From Neostapfia colusana (Eukaryota; Streptophyta; Magnoliopsida; Poales; Poaceae), in the NCBI GenBank assembly GCA_030760725.1, contig JASWHV010000013.1, positions 38,350,699-38,414,698 on the forward strand: a DNA stretch of 64,000 nt. The letters are read 5' to 3'. Position numbers and translations under genes: made by a program. A model generated the notes under the pieces. The model was not told the DNA's origin. It was given only the letters and a program-made list of their open reading frames with translations, and ran no database searches. Below, one piece after another: positions 23,962-34,960 of the stretch (positions are counted from its first letter, which is position 1; the number at the start of each line of letters is the position of its first letter).

Positions 23962-25763
23962 TTGAGGAAGGAGAACATTTGGATTGTGGATTCAGGTTGC
24001 TCACGCCACATGACCGGTAACAATGAATGGTTCTTCTCTCTCTCCTTTGTGTCATGTGTAGAGAATGTTACTTTTGCCGATAATTCTTCAACTCCTATAA
24101 TTGCTAAGGGTTCGGTTAGAGTAAATGATCACTACACTTTGAAGGATGTGGCACTTGTCAAAAATTTGAAATACAACTTGCTTTTGTTTCACAATTGCTA
24201 GATAAAAATTTGGAAATTATTTTCAATAAAAACTGCTGCAAAGTTGTAGGTTCAAATAGTGAGCTTATTTTCAACATATCTCGGTTTGGAAGAGTTTTCA
24301 AAGCTGATTTTGATATGTCTTCCTCTAAGCATAGATGTCTAGTTGCAAATGATTCCAAAGATTTATATTTTTGGCATCGTAGACTTGGTCATGTAGGCTT
24401 TGATCATCTCACGCGTGTTAGTACTCTTGATCGCATACGTGGGTTGCCTAAGCTTAAAGGGGACAAAGAAATTGTGTGATCTTCTTATAGACATGCTAAG
24501 ATAGTTGCAGGTTCACATGCTCCTGTCAGAATGACCATGACAACTGAACCGGGTCAACTTTTACACCTTGACACCGTAGGACCTTCACGTGTTCAATCCT
24601 TCGGAGGTAAATGGTATGTTCTTGTGATTGTTGATGACTATTCTAGATACTCTTGGGTTTACTTTATGGCATCTAAGAATGAAGATTTTAGTCACTTTAG
24701 AACTTTATTTCTTAGATTATCAATTGATCACCCAGGACCTTTAAGAGCAATTAGAAGTGATAATGGAACCGAATTTAAAAATCAATCGTTTGATCACTTT
24801 TGTGCTGAAAATGCAATAGATCATCAATTTTCTTCACCATATGTACCTCAACAAAACGGTGTTGTAGAGAGAAAGAACATAACCATAGTTGAGATGGCTA
24901 GAACTATGCTTGATAAATATCAAACTCCTAGGAAATTTTGGGCTGATGCAATTGCAACCGCCTGTTATGTCTCAAATCGTGTTTCCTTGCGTGCTAAGCT
25001 AGGTAAAACACCATATGAGCTCAGGTTTGGACATAGGCCTAGTGTCACACACTTTAGGGTCTTTGGCTGCAAATGCTTTGTTAAGAAACATGGTAATCTT
25101 GATAAATTTGAAGCTAGATCTGTTGATGGCATGTTTCTTGGTTATCCATCTCATACTAGAGGCTACCGTGTGCTTTTATTTGATACTAACAAAATTGTGG
25201 AGACTTGTGAGGTTTCTTTTGATGAAGCTAGCCCAGGTACTAGTTCAAATATTGCAGGTCCGGATCCATATCCGCAGGGGGAGAGTATTTTCATTGAAGA
25301 AGAGGAAGAAGTGGTGCTGCTGCCCAAAAATTCAGCAGCTAATGACATTGTTCCAGCTCCTGATCTTGATTCACAGCCAGCACCGACGACCACCATTGCT
25401 GGTCCAGGTCCTCCTCACATCACAAGCTCATCCATTTGTGATGAACATGAAGAAGAAGCTTGTGAAGTATCCACTCCCCTCCGGATTCTCAAAAGTCATC
25501 CTCCACAACAAATTATTGGAAGCTTGCATGAACGAGTTACAAGATCCAGGTTTTTCGACCCCAATTCTCATGCTCATTCTGCTTTTGTTGCTTCTTTTGA
25601 ACCCAAAGATATATCACACGCACTCACTAATGAATCTTGGATTATTGCCATGCAAGAAGAGTTAGAAAATTTTGAAAGAAATAATGTTTGGAAACTTGTA
25701 CCTCCACCTCAAGGTCACACTTTAATTGGAACTAAATGGGTGCTTAATAATAATCAAAGCTAG
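23962..25763 (+). pseudogene. Copia protease and integrase (broken)
   Basis: Protease is marked by WIVDSGCSRHMTG, with the DSG catalytic triad. A frameshift near 24190-24200 separates it from the GAG-pre-integrase part (HRRLGHVGFDHL). A TGA at 24477 interrupts before the integrase core, which shows Asp in LHLDTVGPS, Asp in AIRSDNGTEF and Glu in QQNGVVERKN. A TAG at 25761 separates it from the reverse transcriptase. The frame between stops is otherwise well kept. Confidence 0.88.
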
Positions 25764-25772
25764 GATGGGGTT

Positions 25773-27134
25773 GTGGTTAGGAATAAGGCTAGGTTGGTTG
25801 CTCAATGTTCCGCACAAGTTGAAGGTCTAGATTTTGATGAAACTTTTGCTCCTGTTGCTAGATTAGAAGCCATAAGAATTTTTTTAGCTTTTGCTGCATC
25901 TAAAGGTTTTAAGCTATATCAAATGGATGTTAAAAGTGCTGTTCTTAATGGCTACATAGATGAGGAGGTTTATGTCAAACAACCACCTGGTTTTGAAAAT
26001 CCAAATTTTCCTAATCATGTTTACAAACTGTCCAAAGCCTTGTACGGTCTCAAACAAGCCCAAAGAGCATGGTATGATAGGTTAAAAACATTCTTACTTG
26101 AAAAGGGGTTTACCATGGGCAAGGTTGATAAAACTCTTTTTGTGCTTAAGCATGGCAATGACTCATTATTCGTTCAAGTGTATGTGGATGATATTATCTT
26201 TGATTGTACTTCTCATGATCTTGTGTCCAAGTTTTCAGCTATGATGAGTTCAGATTTTGAGATGAGTATGATGGGAGAACTCACGTACTTTTTGGGGCTG
26301 CAAATCAAGCAAACCAAGGAGGGTACCTTTGTGCATCAAACAAAGTATATAAAAGATCTCCTAAGGCGCTTCAACATGGACAAAAGCAAGCCTCTTCGGA
26401 CACCAATGGGAACAGCAACAACACTTGAACTTGATGAAGATTATGATCCCGTTGATCAAAAAGAATATATAAGCATGATCAGATCACTTTTGTATCTCAC
26501 GGCATCAAGACCGGACATAAAATTCAGCGTATGTCTTTGTGCACGGTTTCAAGCCTCCCCACGTACTTCACATCGTCAAGCCGTCAAAAGGATTCTCAGG
26601 TACTTACATGGAACTCAAGAATTTGGCATTTTTCTTCCTTCTTCCTCAACCATTACATTGAAAGCTTTTTCCGATGCTGATTTTGGGGGTTGTAGGATTG
26701 ATAGGAAAAGTACTTCTGGTGCTTGTCATTTTCTTGGTAATTCACTTGTTGCCTGGTCCTCTAGAAAACAAAGTTCAGTTGCACAATCCACAGCCGAATC
26801 TAAATATGTAGCTGCTGCTAGTGCTTGCTCACAAATTCTTTGGATTGTTCAAACACTTAAGGACTATGGGGTTGATCTAGATAGTGTTCCACTGTTTTGT
26901 GATAACACTAGTGCCATTTGCATTGCTAAAAACCCCGTGCAACATTTGAGAACTAAGCACATTGACATTAGGTATCACTTTCTCCGTGATAATGTCGAAA
27001 AAGGAAACATTGTGCTTCACCATGTAGATATCAAACAACAATTAGCTGACATTTTTACAAAACCTTTGGATTTCACTTGTTTTTGTTACATTCATAGTGA
27101 AATAGGGGTTATGCATCCTCATGGCTTAAATTGA
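25773..27134 (+). pseudogene. Copia reverse transcriptase and RNase H (domains open)
   Basis: A long open frame carries RVT_2-type reverse transcriptase with YQMDVKSAVLNG (first Asp), KALYGLKQA and the catalytic YVDDI. RNase H follows, with SDADFGGCRIDRKSTSG and the downstream HIDIRYHFLRD block. Catalytic residues look intact, but the upstream TAG at 25761 cuts it from the rest of the polyprotein, and no own start is expected. It ends in a short tail without an envelope-like extension. Confidence 0.9.
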
Positions 27135-28126
27135 GGGAGAATTTTGAAACTTGGGAAGTTTATTTATGAATCTGAAATTAAAATAATATGAGCATAGTAT
27201 TTCATGAATATATGACTTTGTGATTCCTTTTTCATGCTGAAAATTCTTACTACATTACTCGTGTTATACATTTAGTAGTCTTTACCATGTCTAGTAATTG
27301 GAATAATTACTTACACTAAATCTGGTCATGGTCAAACTTTCTTGCTGTTTTGAACTTGTTGCATGCTCACAAGTGCTTTTAATCATAAAGAATTAATCAA
27401 GTAGTCAACTCACATGTTGAGTTTTTATGTTCAAGTAAAAAAATGAGAAAAGATCAAGAGAATATGCATGCATCACACTTCTTCTTTTGAGATGGCTCAT
27501 TGCACTTAGATATGAACTTGAAAAGAGTTGTGTATGACTAAAACAATGTCCTTAAGCTTCTGACTGTCAAATGACATAGGCTTGGCTTGGTTGGTTAGAA
27601 TAAGGCTGATGCTGCATATAATCTCTTGCAAATGTTATAAGATCAAAATTTGTGCTTTAAATGATAAATAAAATGCAGCAACAAGTGTCATGCTTTCAGG
27701 TCTTGAAATAGTTAAGTTTGTGAGATCATGACTTGCTTAAATTGAAAATTACACTTGATCTCTAGCATGGCTTACACTACTTTATGTATCTCATTGATGT
27801 GATAGTGTAAGTTACTTGATAGTATGATTTGGATGAGCTTTGTTTTATATGTATATGTTATAATGTGGTCGTAACAAATTAAAATTTCTCTTTTGTACCT
27901 TGCTGAATACATTGTCAAAGGGGGAGAAATTGATCACATGTTGCACACATTCACAAGTGTTTTGGCACGATTCTTCTCAGGGGGAGAATTTTTGGTATTT
28001 TTGTTTTTCTTCTCATTTTATTTCTGATTTACAAAGGGGGAGAAATTGTTTTCAAAACTTTTCTTGTGAATAAGCCAATGTTTGGATTTTAAGTGGTGTT
28101 GCCAATGCATTCATCAAGGGGGAGAT
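27135..28126 (+). other. Copia 3' non-coding kilobase with four GGGGGAGA polypurine tracts
   Basis: There is no gene in this AT-rich stretch. GGGGGAGA-type tracts lie at about 27918, 27979, 28035 and 28117; the last one abuts the 3' LTR and is the functional primer site. Repeated upstream tracts are a known Sirevirus hallmark. Confidence 0.8.
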
Positions 28127-29805
28127 TGTGAGACCTATGTGTGCTGAATACATTGGCTTTGCCGATAAAAGTTTTGAATACTACCAAAACACCTTTTTAA
28201 CAAGGCCCGACTCTAGGTCTGAGCTCCTGCAAGGTCCGACGATAGGTCCGACTTGTTTTGGGTAGCTCCGGCAAGGTCCGACATAAGGTCCAACTTGCTT
28301 TGTCTAGGTCTGACTTATTTTAGCTAGGTCCGACTAAGCTTTAGTAAGCTCCGGCGCTAGGTCCGACTAGCTTTGGTAAGCTCCGGTTCAAGGTCCGGTT
28401 AGCTTTGGTAAGGTTCGGAGCTTGATTGCAATGGTTCTGCTTTTAACTTGCAATGTTTCGAACTTGCTTTACTCTTATGGAAAGTTTGCTTAGTATTATT
28501 TTACTAAGTTTTTGGTGTGTTTTGGTGGTTATGGCTGATATAATTTTGCTATGGTTTACAGCATGCTTATGTGAGGTGCTCACGTAAGATGTTGTAGTTT
28601 CGGAACTAACGAGAGTCAAGTCGAGGACTTGTGCTCGGAAGTATTGGTTGTTTATTCATGCAGGTGTTGCTTGAGTTCAAGACATGGCTGGTGACGGGAT
28701 CCATTGAACTAGTCTTAGGGAGAAGATGAGGTTCAACAACCATGTTCGGGAGGAATTGTGGTTGAGTTGATCGGGAGGTTGTGCAGTATATTTGAATCAA
28801 GAACAATGCATATGAAGGTATCTTGGACGTCGTTGGAAGATGTTTGCACATGTGCAAGGAGTGCATGGACGTGGCTGCATGGTTCCAAGGAGTGATGAAG
28901 AGATGTGGACGTAAAGAATTGGTCGGAAAGGTCCAACCGACTAGGTTATGGACTCAGGCTGCGGCTGAGTCGTGTTTGACTCAAATATGGAAAGTTTTGA
29001 GTTGGTTATGATAGGATTTCGTGTGGGTCACGAATTTGAGTTATTTTAGGAATGTGGGATACGCTCCTAAGGTGTTTGGAAGTCTTAAGATTGCTTCTAT
29101 CTGCGTATAGAAGAGTCCTAAGCAGTATTGGAAAGTTACAGTTTGAATCCAAGTAGGAGTAGGATTCCTAGTTTGAGTTGAGTTGGCCTTCGGGCTGGTT
29201 ATATAAGCAAGGGAGGCAAGAGCTCGTGTAGCACGACTTTGGGGCTGTTCCTCTTGTGTTTTGATACATAAAATTCGTATTCTAAAGGAACTTTTGTGCC
29301 TTGTTCGTCCGACTTGTTTCAGACAAGTTTTTCTCGTCGAGTTTCTGTTCAGCACTACCTTGCTTCGGCGGTTTTATCATAACTCGAGTTTTACAGATCC
29401 AATTGATGTGATTCTTTTTGGGCTGTCTTCACAACTTGATTATATATCATCTGTGAAAATGTCACGGTCATTGAATTTGTGGTTTATGATCTACACGAGT
29501 TTCTTTGCAGTATTCTAGAACTGTTTTTCTCGCGTAGGACAGATTGACTTTTGTTCGATCTTTCGATCGTAACTTGAGTTTCTCTCAACGGATTTTCATG
29601 ATTCTTGTTGTGAAGTATTCGTGACTTGATTCTATACAATCTATACTAGTTTTGTCACAGTTGAGCACGTTTAGATTAGTCGCACACACGGTTTCTTTAA
29701 CAGATCGGTTTTCTGCTAAGGGGTGTTTTGTTGCTTCCGCTGAAAAGTTTTTAATCTACCATTCACCCTCCTCTGGTAGCTTTACACGTGTACTTTGATC
29801 CTACA
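28127..29805 (+). mobile_element. Copia 3' LTR
   Basis: It is 1679 bases long and collinear with the 5' LTR, with a GGTCCGAC cluster and a TATA box at about 29199. It ends GATCCTACA before the target duplication GGTGA. Confidence 0.93.
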
Positions 29806-30399
29806 GGTGACACGTGCCCAGCAGAGTCGGACCTCCCGGAGGTGAGCTCCGAGGGTGACACGTGTCCCGCTGGGTCGGACCTCTTGGAGGTGAGCTCCGA
29901 GAGCGACACGTGTCCCACGGGATCGGACCTCTCGGAGGCGAACTCCGAGCCTACCACGTGTTGTGTGGGGGCGGACCTCATCCCTTCCGCAGGGGTGAGC
30001 TCTGAAGTCGACTCGTGTCCCGCGGTATGAGCCTTGCTTCTTCCGCAGGGACTAGCTCCAAAGGCGACACGTGTCCTGCGGGGCTGGGCCTCGCTTCTCC
30101 GGAGAGGCTAGCTCCGGGGGCAACACGTGTCCCACGGGGCCGGACCTCGCCCCTTTCGCAGGCAAGCTCCGAGCCTGCCACGTAGACAGCAATTCCGGAC
30201 TTCACCCCTTTTGCAGGGATGAGCTCCGAAGGCGCCACGTGGCCGGTGGACTGCGGGAAGTGTCGACGGCGCTCTCAGTGAACTAGATTAGGCTCTTTTC
30301 GGCTATCTTTCTGATTCTTTCTCCCGTTTAATTCTTTTAAAATGTTTCTCTATATGAAATATGAATGCATGCATGAATTATGAAGTTGAAGGTGTTACA
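29806..30399 (-). mobile_element. E-minus 3' LTR, proximal part, with rest of the G-box array
   Basis: Read leftward it starts TGTAACACCTTC at 30399 after the polypurine tract. From 30245 down to 29806 it contains at least seven exact CACGTG cores in GAGCTCCGA...GACACGTGTCC units. The copia element cut it inside one unit (GGTGACACG). Confidence 0.85.
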
Positions 30400-30401
30400 A
30401 A

Positions 30402-30415
30402 CCTACCCCCCTTAA
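30402..30415 (-). other. E-minus polypurine tract
   Basis: The minus-strand sequence AAGGGGGGTAGGT lies before the LTR start. It matches the tract of the plus-strand E element at 34958. Confidence 0.85.
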
Positions 30416-30672
30416 AATGAATCTCGCCCTCGAGATTTGATAGAGTGGAGAATAGATGAGGCAATTCTGCCTTGAGGTCTTCCTCGCGTTCCCATGTAGC
30501 TTCGGCTTCCGTGTGATGGCTCCATTGTACCTTGCACCAACGGATCACTTTGTTCCTTGTGACCCTTTCCTTTACGTCCAAAATTCGGACAGGGTGCTCT
30601 ACATCGGTCAGATCCTCTTGAAGCTCAAGCTCATCCATTGGGACTTGTTCTTTTGGTACTCTCAAGCACATT
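30414..30672 (-). pseudogene. E-minus integrase C-terminus and chromodomain only
   Basis: On the minus strand the frame begins near LRVPKEQVPMDELELQEDL and includes the chromodomain block VQWSHHTEAEATWE, ending just before the polypurine tract. The catalytic integrase core is absent. Upstream the sequence changes directly to the protease region, so a large internal deletion ends at about 30672. It is nearly identical in type to the tails at 34385-34960 and 63850-64000. Confidence 0.88.
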
Positions 30673-32186
30673 GAATTACTCCGTTGTGCTTGCTTACCAA
30701 TCCATTCCAAGTATTATATCAAGCCCTTGGGAATCCAAGACAATGAGGTTGGCAAGGAAGTCTACGCCCCTTATTTTAAGGTTTACTTTCGGACATACTA
30801 TATTAGTCCTCATGTCTCCACCGGGAGAATTAACCAACATAGTATATTTCAAGTGTGATGTGGGTAGATTATACTTGGCAACATACTTGATGATATGAAT
30901 GAATGCGATGCTCCGGAATCAAATAAAATAGTGGCTGGGCTGGAGTTGGCAAGGAACATACCAATTACGACGTCCTCAGCCTGTTGCGCCTCCTCAGCGG
31001 AGACATGATTCAAGTTGTCACGAGCATAGTTCTGCTGCCCACGGTTACCTTGATTGGCTCCTCCGTTTGGCCGTGGATTCTGCTTGGGCGCATTGGTTGG
31101 CTGTCCAAGGCCTTTCCTCGGGAACTGACTTGCAAAGTGTCCCGCTTCTCCGCATGCAAAGCATGCCTTGTTTCCCAAGACAGCAGGTATGTTAGGGCGA
31201 GGGTGTTTTTGAGCATAGGCGCCCATGTTAGGTCGGGGCGCAGGAGGCAAAGGCACACGAGGTGCTTGCATGACAGGACGTTGCTGCGGTGGTGGATTAA
31301 GGCGAAAAATAGAAGCGGATGAGCCATACTGCAGTGCAGCTGGGGGCATGAAACAGGGACGTACATTGCTCCCTTGTGGCTGGTATGGCATCTTCCTCTT
31401 GCCCTCTTGCTCGATCTCACGGATCTTGCTCTCAACCACTATGGCTTTGTCAACAAGTTTCTGGAAGTTTGCATAGTCATTATTGAGCAGCTGAACTTGG
31501 ATCTCATAGTTCAACCCTCTCATGAACAAGTACTGCTTCCTTTGGTCCGAGTTGACATCCTCGGGGGCATACCTTGACAGCTGCGTGAACTTGTTGAGGT
31601 ACTCATTCACGCTCTTCCTGCCTTGGCGGAGACCTTCAAACTCTTATCTTTTAAGCATCATGACTCCAGCAGGGAAGTAATGAGAGCGGAAACTCTCCTT
31701 GAACTCAGCCCAAGTGATAGTCTCATGGTCGACATTAGCATTGCAAAGAGCGTCCCACCAGTCAGCGGCTGCTCCCATAAGTTGGTGCGATGCGAAGAGA
31801 ACTTTCTCTCGATCATTGCACTGAACTATAGCAAGCTTCTTCTCCATGGACTTCGACCAATCCTCGGCCTCCATGGGATCATTAGCTTGTGTAAAAGTGG
31901 GCGGTCGAGTCCTCATAAGTTCTCCCAATCAGTTGTGAGCCGGCAGTGGTGGTGGTGGTGGTGGTGGTGCAGGAACGGGGTTAGAATTGTTGTTGTTGGC
32001 TTGCAGCTGGCCCAAAGTTTGGATCATAGTTTGCATAAGCTGGTTCTGCATAGCCATCAACCGTTCAAGGTTGTTTTCACCAGCCCCGGGGTTAGGATTT
32101 TCAGGAACTTCAACGTGGTCATCCTCTTGGGGTTCATGGTTGCCACGGACGTTCCTCCTTTGACGGCCGGCGTTTTCTCTCACCAT
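30673..32186 (-). pseudogene. E-minus gag and protease (broken)
   Basis: The minus-strand frame starts at 32186 (MVRENAGRQRRN), with a proline-rich run, then a retrotransposon gag domain (DWWDALCNAN, FKESFRSHYFP, YLNKFTQLSRYAP). The zinc knuckle is CFACGEAGHFASQF: the fourth ligand Cys is replaced by Phe, so it probably cannot hold zinc. The protease active site FDSGASHSF is present, then a frameshift near 30893, with protease sequence continuing in another frame to about 30690. In-frame stops at 31929-31931 (TGA) and 31644-31646 (TAA) break the gag. Reverse transcriptase should follow but does not. Confidence 0.87.
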
Positions 32187-32612
32187 CTGAGAGAGAGAGA
32201 GAGTTGAGTAGAATATAAGTTAGAGTTTTAGAGTGATTTTCCTCGACTATATGCATCAAGGTGGATGGACTACATATCAACCTATATGAGGATGTGAACT
32301 CATGCCAAAGCATCGCACATCTCTCTACTATGTGTGGATATGGACAACGCTGAAGCGTCCCACAACTCACACTAAGCACTCAAAAACAAGCAATAATCAA
32401 AAAAGTTCACACCACTCCAATTCAAGATTATTCAATGGGGGTCCTATGTGGTTTGGGGTGATACCAATCTGTGACCTCTACCTAGGCTTGCATCCTACGG
32501 TCAATGTGGTTCTAATGCCAATCTATGCACTCTACTTAGGCTTGCGTCCTATATTCAACGTGCTTATAATGCAAATATGTGACTAGGCATGCGTCTTACG
32601 GTCAACGTGGCA
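32187..32612 (-). other. E-minus leader with tandem primer-binding-site-like repeats
   Basis: This is a non-coding leader between primer binding site and gag. At 32461-32630 a unit of about 54 bases recurs about three times. Each unit starts with a relic of the LTR end plus primer site (anchors at 32461, 32515, 32569 and 32619), followed by a relic of ACGTTGACCGTAAGACGCA. A GA microsatellite (AGAGAGAGAGAGA type) lies at about 32187-32201. Confidence 0.75.
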
Positions 32613-32624
32613 GCTCTGATACCA
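32613..32624 (-). other. E-minus primer binding site
   Basis: The minus-strand sequence TGGTATCAGAGC (initiator tRNA-Met type) lies three bases after the LTR end at 32628. Confidence 0.92.
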
Positions 32625-32627
32625 ATC

Positions 32628-33360
32628 TGTGACGCCCGGTCCCGTGAAAACGGATCCGAACTAATGCATATGTGTGCCTAGGATGTTCATCACACATACA
32701 CATGTGATCCACAAACTGAATTCAGAATATAACCACGAATAATAGGGTTTAAGTACTTTATTACATCAGTCTCTAACTCATTCTTGCAGCGGAAGTCTCT
32801 AACTTATTCTAGCAGCGGAAGTCTCTAAACTATAGCGGAAGCAAACTAAGCACGGCAGTGGCTCCATCTCCAACTCCACAGGAAAGTTGACGGTAGATCA
32901 CACGCCTAGTACTCCTACTCCGATTGGATTTCAAATAAGAGTCCTATTCAAATTGTTTTAGATCATAACAACTTATCTCCAATCTGTTTGGTGCGGTAGC
33001 GTCGTGAAATCGTGTCGGTTTTCCCTCAGTACCGGGTATTCTCACGCGTACAGGAGAAAAACCGCTCAGGGATCTCGTCCTTCTGCAGTGGAGAGCTCCG
33101 GAGACGCCATGTGTCCAGCGGGGGCCGAGCCTCCCTTTTCCGCAGAGGCGAGCTCCGGTTGTGCCATGTGTCAGGCGGGCGGGACCTCCCCTCTCCTTAG
33201 AGGCGAGCTCCGTGTGCACCACGTGTCTTGGCGGGCGGGACCTCCCCTCTCCTCAGAGGCGAGCTCTGAGTGCGCCACGTGTCAGTACCGGACCTCCCCT
33301 CTCTTCGAAGGTAAGCTCTGAGAGTGCCACGTGTCAGAGCCGGACCTCCCCTCTCCTCGG
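32628..33360 (-). mobile_element. E-minus 5' LTR, truncated and internally deleted
   Basis: From the left it matches the 3' LTR (17024-17311), then jumps to the equivalent of 19272 onward. About 1.96 kb is lost, including the TATA box and transcript start. The break reads CTAGTACTCC/TACTCC, with a 3-base TCC shared by both sides. Part of the G-box array remains (33090-33350, three exact CACGTG). It stops in mid-array at about 33361, where a different element begins. Confidence 0.85.
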
Positions 33361-33363
33361 AGT

Positions 33364-34960
33364 AGTAGCTGATGCATTGAGCCGAAAGGGAGCATGTCAC
33401 CAACTCACGGTTCGGGAGCTACCACCCGAACTAACTAAGGAATTCGAACAATTACACCTCGGATTCTTGAACAACATGGAAATAATGGAGATCCACTCTT
33501 CATTGGAGCAATAAATAAGAGATGGCCAAGCAACGGATGAGGAGATCAAGGAGATCAAGGAAAGAATCCGACAAGGAATAGAGAAGGATTTCAAAGAAGA
33601 TGAGACGGGTACACTTTGTCTAGGAAAAAGGATTTGTGTGCCTAACATAAAACACCTCCGCGACATGATATTGAAGGAGGCACATGATTCCCCCTATTCT
33701 ATACATCCCGGAAGCACCAAAATGTACAAGGACTTGAAAACTTGTTATTGGTGGGATGGTATGAAGAGGGATATAGCCGAATACGTTGCCCTATGCGACA
33801 CATGCCAACGGGTGAAGGCCGAACATCAAAAACCCGCTGGATTGTTGCAACCTTTGAAGGTACCCGAATGGAAGTGGGAGGACATCAGTATGGATTTCAT
33901 CGCCGGATTGCCACGTACTCAGTCGGGTTACGACTCCATCTGGGTCATCGTGGACCGATTGACGAAAACCGCCCATTTTCTCCCTGTAAGGGCCAATTAC
34001 AACGTCGCACAATTAGCCGAGTTGTACATGGAGCAGATCGTGTGCCGTCATGGAGTTCCAAGGAGGATAGTCTCAGATCGAGGTTCTCAGTTTACCTCTA
34101 GATTTTAGAGGAAGCTGCAGAAAGCCATGGGTACACGACTGGATTTTAGCTCCGCCTATCACCCACAAACTGATGGACAAACCGAAAGGACAAACCAAAT
34201 TCTGGAGGACATGTTGAGAGCTTGCGCCTTGAAACGTGGCCGTAGTTGGGATAGGAGTTTACCATATGCCGAGTTCTCCTATAACAACAGCTATCAAGCT
34301 AGCTTGAAGATGTCGCCTTTCGAAGCATTATATGGTAGACGGTGTAGAACACTACTGTTCTAGAAAGAAACCGGGGAGAACCAGGTGTTTGGACCCGAAG
34401 TGCTACAAGAAGCCAAAAAGCAAGTCCAAACGGTACGGGAGAACTTAAAAGCTGCTCAGTCACGACAGAAAGGCTATGAGGACAATAGGCGTAGGAAGTT
34501 GACCTTTGAAGTAGGAGACTTCGTATACCTTAAGGTATCGCCTATCCGAGGCCAACGACATTTCAACGTCAAAGGCAAGCTAGCACCTCGCTACATCGGA
34601 CCATTTAAGATTTTGGACAAGCGAGGAGAAGTAGCCTATCAACTAGAGCTCCCAACCCACCTCTCCGACGTACATGACGTGTTTCATGTATCCCAGCTCA
34701 AGAAGTGCTTGAGAGCACTAGAGGAGCAAGTATCAATGGGAGAACTTGAACTTCAAGAGGATATGACTTATGCGGAACACCCTGTCCGAATCTTGGACGT
34801 AAGGGAAAGGGTCACCCGGACCAAGGTGATTCGATGGTGCAAGGTACAATGGAGCCATCACACAGAAGCTGAAGCCATATGGGAGCGTGAAGAGGATATC
34901 AAGGCAGAATTTCCCCATCTATTCTCTACTGACGAATCTCGAGGGCGAGATTCAATTTAA
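33364..34960 (+). pseudogene. Element E-plus: RNase H end, integrase and chromodomain, with three in-frame stops
   Basis: It begins at the end of RNase H (VVADALSRK) and continues in one frame through the integrase. Visible parts: HHCC region (YSIHPGSTKMYKDL, CDTC), Asp in SMDFIAGLP, Asp in IVSDRGSQF, Glu in DGQTERTNQ, FHVSQLKKC, and the chromodomain VQWSHHTEAEAIWE. Stops interrupt the frame at 33512-33514 (TAA), 34106-34108 (TAG) and 34361-34363 (TAG). Relatives have Gln, Trp and Trp there, so each is a single C-to-T or G-to-A change. There is no frameshift. Everything upstream of the RNase H end is missing at the junction. Confidence 0.92.

Larger units (their letters stand above)
19893..29805 (+). 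mobile_element. Ty1/copia retrotransposon (Sirevirus-like), complete ends, about 9.9 kb
   Basis: Both LTRs start TGTGAGACCTATG and end GATCCTACA. They are flanked by a 5-base target duplication, GGTGA (19888-19892 and 29806-29810). The order gag, protease, integrase, reverse transcriptase, RNase H is that of copia. A non-coding kilobase with four GGGGGAGA tracts before the 3' LTR, and LTRs full of GGTCCGAC words, suggest the Sirevirus lineage. The polyprotein is broken by several stops and a frameshift, so this copy cannot move by itself. The two LTRs differ at many scattered positions, so the insertion is not recent. Confidence 0.93.
17024..33360 (-). mobile_element. Element E-minus: Ty3/gypsy retrotransposon, deleted core, with nested copia element
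   Basis: On the minus strand the order is: truncated 5' LTR (33360-32628), primer binding site, gag, protease, integrase C-terminus, polypurine tract, 3' LTR (30399-29806 and 19892-17024). Reverse transcriptase, RNase H and the integrase core are missing. The 3' LTR is split by a copia element (19893-29805). The left end is CACA/TGTG at 17024 with flank GACGC; the right end is lost at a junction near 33362. E-family LTRs are recognised by the TGTGACGCCC...TAATGCATATGTGTGCC end shared by both copies. Confidence 0.85.

Noticed and set aside
25015..25665. A 216-codon frame overlapping the copia integrase
   Set aside because: It is an out-of-frame shadow of the integrase, which carries the catalytic motifs in the other frame.
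27135..28126. Possible envelope-like gene after copia pol
   Set aside because: No frame of useful length exists there; the region is AT-rich with polypurine tracts only.
32613..32624. tRNA gene suggested by tRNA-like TGGTATCAGAGC here and at 21578, 42037, 52629 and 55765
   Set aside because: Each is a 10-12-base primer binding site next to an LTR; no cloverleaf can be formed from the surroundings.
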